Shown piece by piece: positions 58,201-64,000 of a stretch of DNA of 64,000 bases. The first letter of the stretch is position 1, and each line of letters opens with the position of its first letter. The notes beneath the pieces were generated by a model. It was not told the DNA's origin. It searched no databases and saw nothing but the letters and a program-made list of their open reading frames with translations. The stretch is from assembly GCF_019649055.1 (NCBI RefSeq), contig NW_026570226.1, positions 992,001 to 1,056,000 of the forward strand, given 5' to 3'. A program made the translations under genes and the position numbers. The DNA comes from Paramacrobiotus metropolitanus. Its lineage: Eukaryota; Tardigrada; Eutardigrada; Parachela; Macrobiotidae.

Positions 58201-61200
58201 CCTAATATGCTATATTGAACGGGAACTGCTTTGCACGAACTGATAGCGCTGCAAAACGATTGAGTACTTAATTTGTGTCTATACGAAAATACGAAAATCT
58301 TAAGAGAAAATGACGAAGATCGCAATTGCCATAAAAATTACGTGTACTAGAATAAACATGTAATAGTGATGTTACAGGCTCCTTTTGAAGACGAATGATC
58401 AGCTGCAGCCAGTACCGCAATAATTAATAAGTGCATACGATGCAACACAGATCAGTTTGAATAAGTTAGCTGCAGTTATTTTTTGCAGTGAGTAATAATA
58501 TCCAATTATAAATAGCAGCGGAGTTGTTCGATATTCACATTTAACCTTATTTATTTTTGAACGCTTACGTGTTATATTAGTTTATACGGTTTTATGGTTG
58601 CGGTCCAAAGGGGTATTCATCTTCGGCAACATTTTGCCTTGTACCTTTCACTTCTGAAATTAATCAGCTTTTACACTGCACCGAGACGAAAAACGGGCCG
58701 AATAATCGGAAATCGCTCATGTAATTTAACTAATATTTCTGCCAAAACAGAAAAAATACGAAGGCTACACAGTATAGGTTTTCAGCATTGCATACGGTAT
58801 TTAGCCGCATCCGTGCAGAACATTTCAGACATTTTGCGTGGCATTTGGTTTCCCTTTGTTATTAAGCTTGCGACCTAAATTGATCTGGAGAATTAAAACC
58901 AAGTAAAGCAAAACATTTTGTTTCAGCGCAGTAGCTTGAATAAACCGAAGAGCGTTAATTTTATAGTTTCGCTTACTTGTACATTATGGTAGCGAATCTA
59001 TACATACATTTTAAACATTCGTGTAGGTTGCTTCAGTGATTAATGGTATAAAACCATCTGCAACATGTGAATTTGTTATGCCTTATGACCTTTACTGTAA
59101 ACAACTTCTCGCGTAAAATACTTCCTGTGCTGTCGCACTGCGAAATTAATTAGAAGTACTGACTGTGTGACTCTTATGATCTGCACTGCGGCATGTGTTT
59201 TTGTGCTGGTGATTGCTACGGTTTGAAATCAGCACAGTTGATTGCCGTCGACATATCTGACCTCTAGGCATTAGAGATGGAGAGTATTGATTTTTTACTG
59301 ACATACTACATGACGGTATATACGCACAAACGGCAACCGGTTCAATACATATAGATCAGATTCCAGAGGTCACTTAAAATGGTTGCATGAGCATGAATTA
59401 ATGGTTACAAAAGAGCAAACATACCCACCGGCTCCTGCTTTTCAAATGACAATTATTTCCAACAAATATTCCTCAAAAGAATGTGAACCGAGCGGAGAGG
59501 AACGCTTCGATTGCCACCGTTGTTTGCTTTCTTAAACGACTTTCGCACAAAACTGAGCCTCAAAAGTGTTATTGACTTAATAGTGGTTTTTTCGTCAGTG
59601 CATTAATAGCCGGCTTCGTCTATTGTCAGAATTTCGATTTCCTGCTGTATTCAGATGGATTACGGAGCTCACCCGCACATGCGGAGTGTTTGCTAATACG
59701 AGTATAATCGACCATCGTCACAGCTTCTTGTTTCACATAATACTGTTATGAGCTTCTGCAATGATATTTATCACTATACTTCTGAATATAACAGTACATT
59801 ATTATAATGTGTTTGTAGTGGTTTTTGATAAAAGCGATGCTAAGTTTCTTTTACTATAGTTTTCATAAATTTCAGTTGCAAGTCTTTAATTTAAAAACGT
59901 AGCGAAGTCAATATTTTTACTGTTGAGCTGCAAAAAAGTGTGTGTCAGGGATGCATAAGCATATCGTTAAAGTACTGTGTTGCTAACTGGGAGCGTTACT
60001 GTAATCAAAAGTTTTAGTATGAGTGAAGTACTGATGGCAGGTATCTTGTATGGGTAGAATATTACACTACGTAATGTGAATACATAATTTATTATAATAC
60101 TGTACCTTATGACCTTCCAAGTGACCGATTGGAAAGACGTTTATCAATAAATCAAAATAACTCTTGTAAACGAAAATATTATTTTACATACTTTTCTTTA
60201 TTTTTTGAATCGTATAAAATCATAAGAAAGTCGGATAACTGCGGTCTTAATTATGTTGTGCGCATTGGGCTAATATAACAAGCAGTTTATGCAAAAACGG
60301 AGACCGCTCGCTAGCTTGTTTAAAGAACGGTTAAACACGTGCATCGAGGCACAACTAGTGCTGGAAACTAGTGCTGGAAAAAAACATTTCAATTTATTGG
60401 GCAGTATGATAGCCGTCATATAACATATTTTGAGGGACTTTTTGATCACAGTGTGGTCTCAAAACACCGAAGAATATGCTGATAAATTTGCATGGGTTTA
60501 TATAGCCGTCTAATAACTAAATTGTGGCAGATTTTCAAGAAGTTATCAAATCTGAAGCTGTATTTGATAAAAACACTTACAGCTCACAAAGTTTGATTCT
60601 GGCTGTGTAGTGTGTATGCAATCAGGCACAGAAACCATTCTCTGATTGAATCGCCATGACTTTAAATTACATAGAGCGCAGCAGGATACGGAGCTCGTCC
60701 AGAAAATTAGATTATTGAATTTCTTCGTGTTGCCCAATTTGTTACAGAGCTTAGCTATTTTGCCATCATCTCTATCGACCCAGTGCAATCATACGCCATT
60801 AATCCACCATCCCCGGCATTGGGGTTTGCAGTAAATGAGGACATATACGGGATAGGCGATGCCCTGTAAAAGAGACGCACAATTCACTTAAACAGGATAT
60901 CTCGGGATTCTGCCCGTTAAATTATAGATGCATCCGCTAAATCTTATAGCGTGAAGGGATGAGTTATCGAGTCATTACTGAAACTGGCTACAATTACACT
61001 GCAATATACGTGATAACATATGTTACAGCAAATAAGCTTCTAATGAGATCGTTGTACAGCGGCTTCCGTCGTATAAATTAAATGCCTGCAATGCGTGAAA
61101 ATGTAGGGCACATGTAATACGGCTGCAAGCCTAGTCCGATATAAACCAGCTACACACTCTATATATAATATGACCACTGCAATTATCACTCAGATATTAT

Positions 61201-62400
61201 TAAGCCGCAATTTGCCATGGCTATCGATATGAATTTGACAGTTTTTATTGTACTTGATGCCCGGTGTCAATCAGGCGTTTGTGAACAGCAGTCTATAACG
61301 TCGGCCATGGAGATGTTTTTCACGATTATATGTCGCCCAGCTGGCAGTTATTGCTGAGTGCTTTAAAAGCATTTGGCTCGTCCGTGGTGTGTGTTATTCA
61401 CAAGAATGTGATCGAGCCGCACGATTCCATTTCGGAGTTAGGAGTATTAGCGTTATTATATGCCATCTATATCTGGCATCGGTGCCATATGATTGCCGCC
61501 ATTGGATGTGGGCGGGCAGTAACAAAGCCAATCACCAGCTAGACGAAATAAGCTACTTGTAATCGGCTTAAAACTCCAATTGTCGCAGCTGGAACACACC
61601 ACCCGTTCGCATGGCGCTACTGCGGGCATCATACAGTAAAATTTGTTAATCCCACTCTAACTGCTAACCATACTAGCGATGCGCAACTTTATTTTAAATA
61701 ACAATTAATAAAAATTTTGTAATACAATACCGAACACAACTTTAAAGGGGAGCTGCGTAATGCACGATACGGCTCAATTTGCGGTTACCATACACCGCAT
61801 CAAGCGGCACGAGCGGAAATACGACAATCTTAACGGTTTAGCGGCGTTGATCGTACAGCGGCAGCGATCGCTTACTTAACCGGCGGTCTCCTACACACAG
61901 CGCGTACAGTAGTTGGTTTGAATAAACATTGTACAGTAGCGCTTTTATTGGAACTGCTAGCGATGCGGTGGTGTCAGTATACAGACAACCGTGGCTCGCA
62001 CCCTTATTGGCTCCATGCAAAGCCTTAGCTGAAGCAAATAGGCCAGTACGCGTATTCTTTACAACTTTAAGCACTCCACCCCTATCGTTAGCGATAATGA
62101 TGCCGTCCAAGTTAATTTAGACTCTTGTGGGCCGAAACTGAAAGAAGGAAGGCATTGACAAACGACTGAATCGCAGATCATACACACGTATATTGCTCAG
62201 GATACTTTTCCTTACCCAGGTCATTCTCAACCCCACCGTCAATGATCTTCACTTGACAGTTGTCGATTCCCTTTTCTCCTTTTCTCGTACATATGTGACT
62301 GGGTTACTAATCTGTCTTGTGGTCAAATGGCCGTATACACGGATAAAGGTCACTTGAAACATTAATTTTGTGTTAGTGCCAGCCGCACTGCTGTACCATC
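55203..62400. other. 7.2-kb gene-poor region upstream of Six3/6
   Basis: No convincing multi-exon gene on either strand; AT-rich with scattered short open frames. One small frame, 55766-55906 (plus, MMKITLYKII... then HLSMLLLSFVTQSVAD), has a hydrophobic stretch and AATAAA about 80 bp downstream, so a tiny secreted protein is possible but unproven. Other frames (57258-57530, 58594-58878, 61330-61542) have no family resemblance. The region is the likely cis-regulatory landscape of the homeobox gene. Confidence 0.4.
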
Positions 62401-63104
62401 ATGGCCTTCACACCAACATCCTTCCGTGGCCTCCCACCATTTCCCTTTCATAACCAAATGCACATGCAGGCCATGGCCGCGGCGGCGGCGGCCCATGCGG
62501 CCAATTCGGGAATGATTCCTACGGTCGCACCCGGCCTTGGTCTTGGTTTGTCCGTACAACAGATCGCCAAAGTGTGTGAAGCGTTGGAGGAGAGTAATGA
62601 TATTGAACGGCTAGCTCGCTTCCTCTGGACACTGCCATTGTATAACAACGCCAGCCCTCAGGCCATGGAAGTGCGGAAACACGAATCGGTCCTCCGTGCT
62701 CAAGCCATTGTTCTCTTTTACAGCGGAGATTACCGGAATCTCTATTATTTGCTGGAGAATCACCGCTTCAGTAAGGAACATCATCAGAAATTGCAGAGTA
62801 TGTGGATGGAAGCGCATTATCTGGATGCGGAAAAGTTGCGCGGACGACCATTAGGCCCGGTCGATAAATACCGGGTGAGGAAGAAGTATCCGCTGCCGAA
62901 AACTATCTGGGACGGCGAACAGAAGACGCACTGTTTTAAGGAGCGGACAAGAAATTTATTACGGGAATGGTATCTACAGGATCCCTATCCTAATCCACAG
63001 AAGAAAAAGGAACTGGCCCATGCCACCGGCTTGACACCCACCCAAGTGGGCAACTGGTTTAAGAACCGCAGACAGCGCGACAGAGCGGCCGCAGCCAAAA
63101 ACAA
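62401..63104 (+). CDS. Six3/6: Six3/6 (Optix) homeobox transcription factor, first exon
   Basis: Starts [16 protein letters not shown] with a poly-Ala stretch. The SIX domain (about residues 51-160) shows [28 protein letters not shown] and [20 protein letters not shown]. The homeodomain (about 166-227) has [17 protein letters not shown] and [20 protein letters not shown]. The [15 protein letters not shown] string marks the Six3/6 subfamily, not Six1/2 or Six4/5; members pattern anterior head and eye. The frame reaches TAA at 63106, but AA|gtaagt at 63104/63105 is a perfect donor placed just after RAAAAKN, where vertebrate SIX3 also has its intron. The coding region therefore probably continues in an exon not identified here. 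Confidence 0.95.
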
Positions 63105-64000
63105 GTAAGTGATCCCGTTGCACATCCAAACTGCTTCCGCAACCATTACTCGGTAGTGCTACTCGGTTCCTGTTGCTACTCGGTAGTGAAAATTTGACAT
63201 ACAGTTTTAATCAAGTACAGAAATTCTGAAATATAATAACAATTAACAACCCATGTGCTCTTAAGGTAATTTAGTCGGTGCTATAAATTTTTCGTGGTTT
63301 TGATTACACTCATTATTGACTGCGAAACAGTTTTATATGGCATTTACGAGTATCATGACAATAAGCACGTATCAAAACAGGGAAACTAAAAAAAACAGGA
63401 TAATAGAAGAAATTTATTACTGAAGTACCGCAAAATTGTAAATCATGGAAGTATCTGTCAATGTGCTATAAATTTAACATTATGGTGGGTATTAAACTTA
63501 CATATTCCAAATCAGATGGGTACGTTTTTTAGCAAGAACAAGGTTTTATTGCATGGCTTCAATCAAAACGCAGAACGAAAATACATTATAATCTACAAAT
63601 GCGTATCTTATTTGCGTTTTTGTAAGATACCCAATATATATTTTCGGTATACAATAGGTAACAGTAAAATTTTAGTTACTTTGGTATGGAGTGCATGGGT
63701 GCATTTTTGCAAAGTTATATTTGAGTAAGGGCACAAAACTCTCGATCGGCGACTATAAAGCTCAATACATTTAATCAATGCAGAAAGTGATCTATATGCA
63801 GACTGCAGTGGTTAATTTTCGAGCTTATCGAATACGGAGAAAACAAACAAGTAGTCTGTATTTGGCCCGGAACTATTTTCTTTTGCTTGGCATGTTTGTT
63901 GCGTGAATATCGTTGAAGAGATCATTTCCGCGATGTCGTTAGTGATGCGGGGATTTTTGATGGGGTCGAGACAAATTGGATCTCGCTAACGTTTACATAG
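63105..64000. other. Probable Six3/6 intron, running off the window
   Basis: AT-rich sequence after the donor. No acceptor followed by a Six3-like tail could be recognised before the right edge. A plus-strand frame at 63516-63728 shows no family resemblance. Confidence 0.4.

Noticed and set aside
1-64000. Excess of acgagta/tactcgt-type heptamers in intergenic DNA
   Set aside because: Many were noticed by eye, but a rough expectation for 64 kb is close to what is seen. Without a computed background this is not a finding.
1-64000. tRNA, rRNA, CRISPR or bacterial-type features
   Set aside because: No cloverleaf with A/B boxes, rRNA core or spacer-repeat array was recognised. The window is eukaryotic nuclear DNA.

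Overview
This window is nuclear DNA from an invertebrate animal. The genes are interrupted by short GT-AG introns, code for metazoan-only families (tetraspanin, endophilin-B, exocyst Sec5, CD39-type NTPDase, a Six3/6 homeobox factor), and lie among degraded transposable elements. The compact layout, short introns and a probable RFamide precursor fit an ecdysozoan. A tardigrade is my best guess, but nothing here proves it. Exon models were built by hand by matching splice sites, reading phase and family conservation. No search or RNA data were available.

Layout. 0-0.9 kb: last two exons of a secreted C2-like protein. 2.3-5.6 kb: tetraspanin (+). 6.4-12.5 kb: endophilin-B (-) and Sec5/EXOC2 (+), divergent, both membrane-traffic genes. 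13.3-13.9 kb: putative FPFRF-amide neuropeptide precursor. 14.6-15.4 kb: minisatellite. 16-19.6 kb: a small membrane/coiled-coil protein (-) and a chromodomain protein (+), with start codons 68 bp apart. 20.8-25.0 kb: two secreted proteins of unknown function.

26-34 kb is a transposon graveyard. A DIRS-like tyrosine-recombinase retroelement (minus strand: SAP-domain gag, RT, RNase H, recombinase) is broken by an apparent inversion, a palindromic insertion inside the RT active-site loop, a nonsense codon and a hAT-like foldback element with a perfect 8-bp target duplication. The apparently inverted AT-rich block holds a spliced RPA-like OB-fold gene. A non-LTR retrotransposon fragment follows.

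34.4-38.5 kb: two tandem complete paralogues of the secreted C2-like family seen at the left edge. 39.4-41.9 kb: Ser-rich protein of unknown function (-). 42.6-45.7 kb: an NTPDase whose upstream exons add a ubiquitin-like fold to its cytosolic N-terminus. 46.5-55.2 kb: two adjacent minus-strand genes with the same unusual architecture (signal-peptide exon, phase-1 intron, one giant low-complexity exon), one Gly/Ser-rich and one Gln/Asn-rich. The intron of the second carries a dead Tc1/mariner element with 36-bp inverted repeats. 55.2-62.4 kb is a gene-poor stretch upstream of Six3/6, whose first exon ends at a perfect splice donor near the right edge.

The most interesting candidates are the tandem secreted family, the ubiquitin-like/NTPDase fusion, the new RFamide, the twin low-complexity secreted genes and the RPA-like gene inside the broken retroelement.
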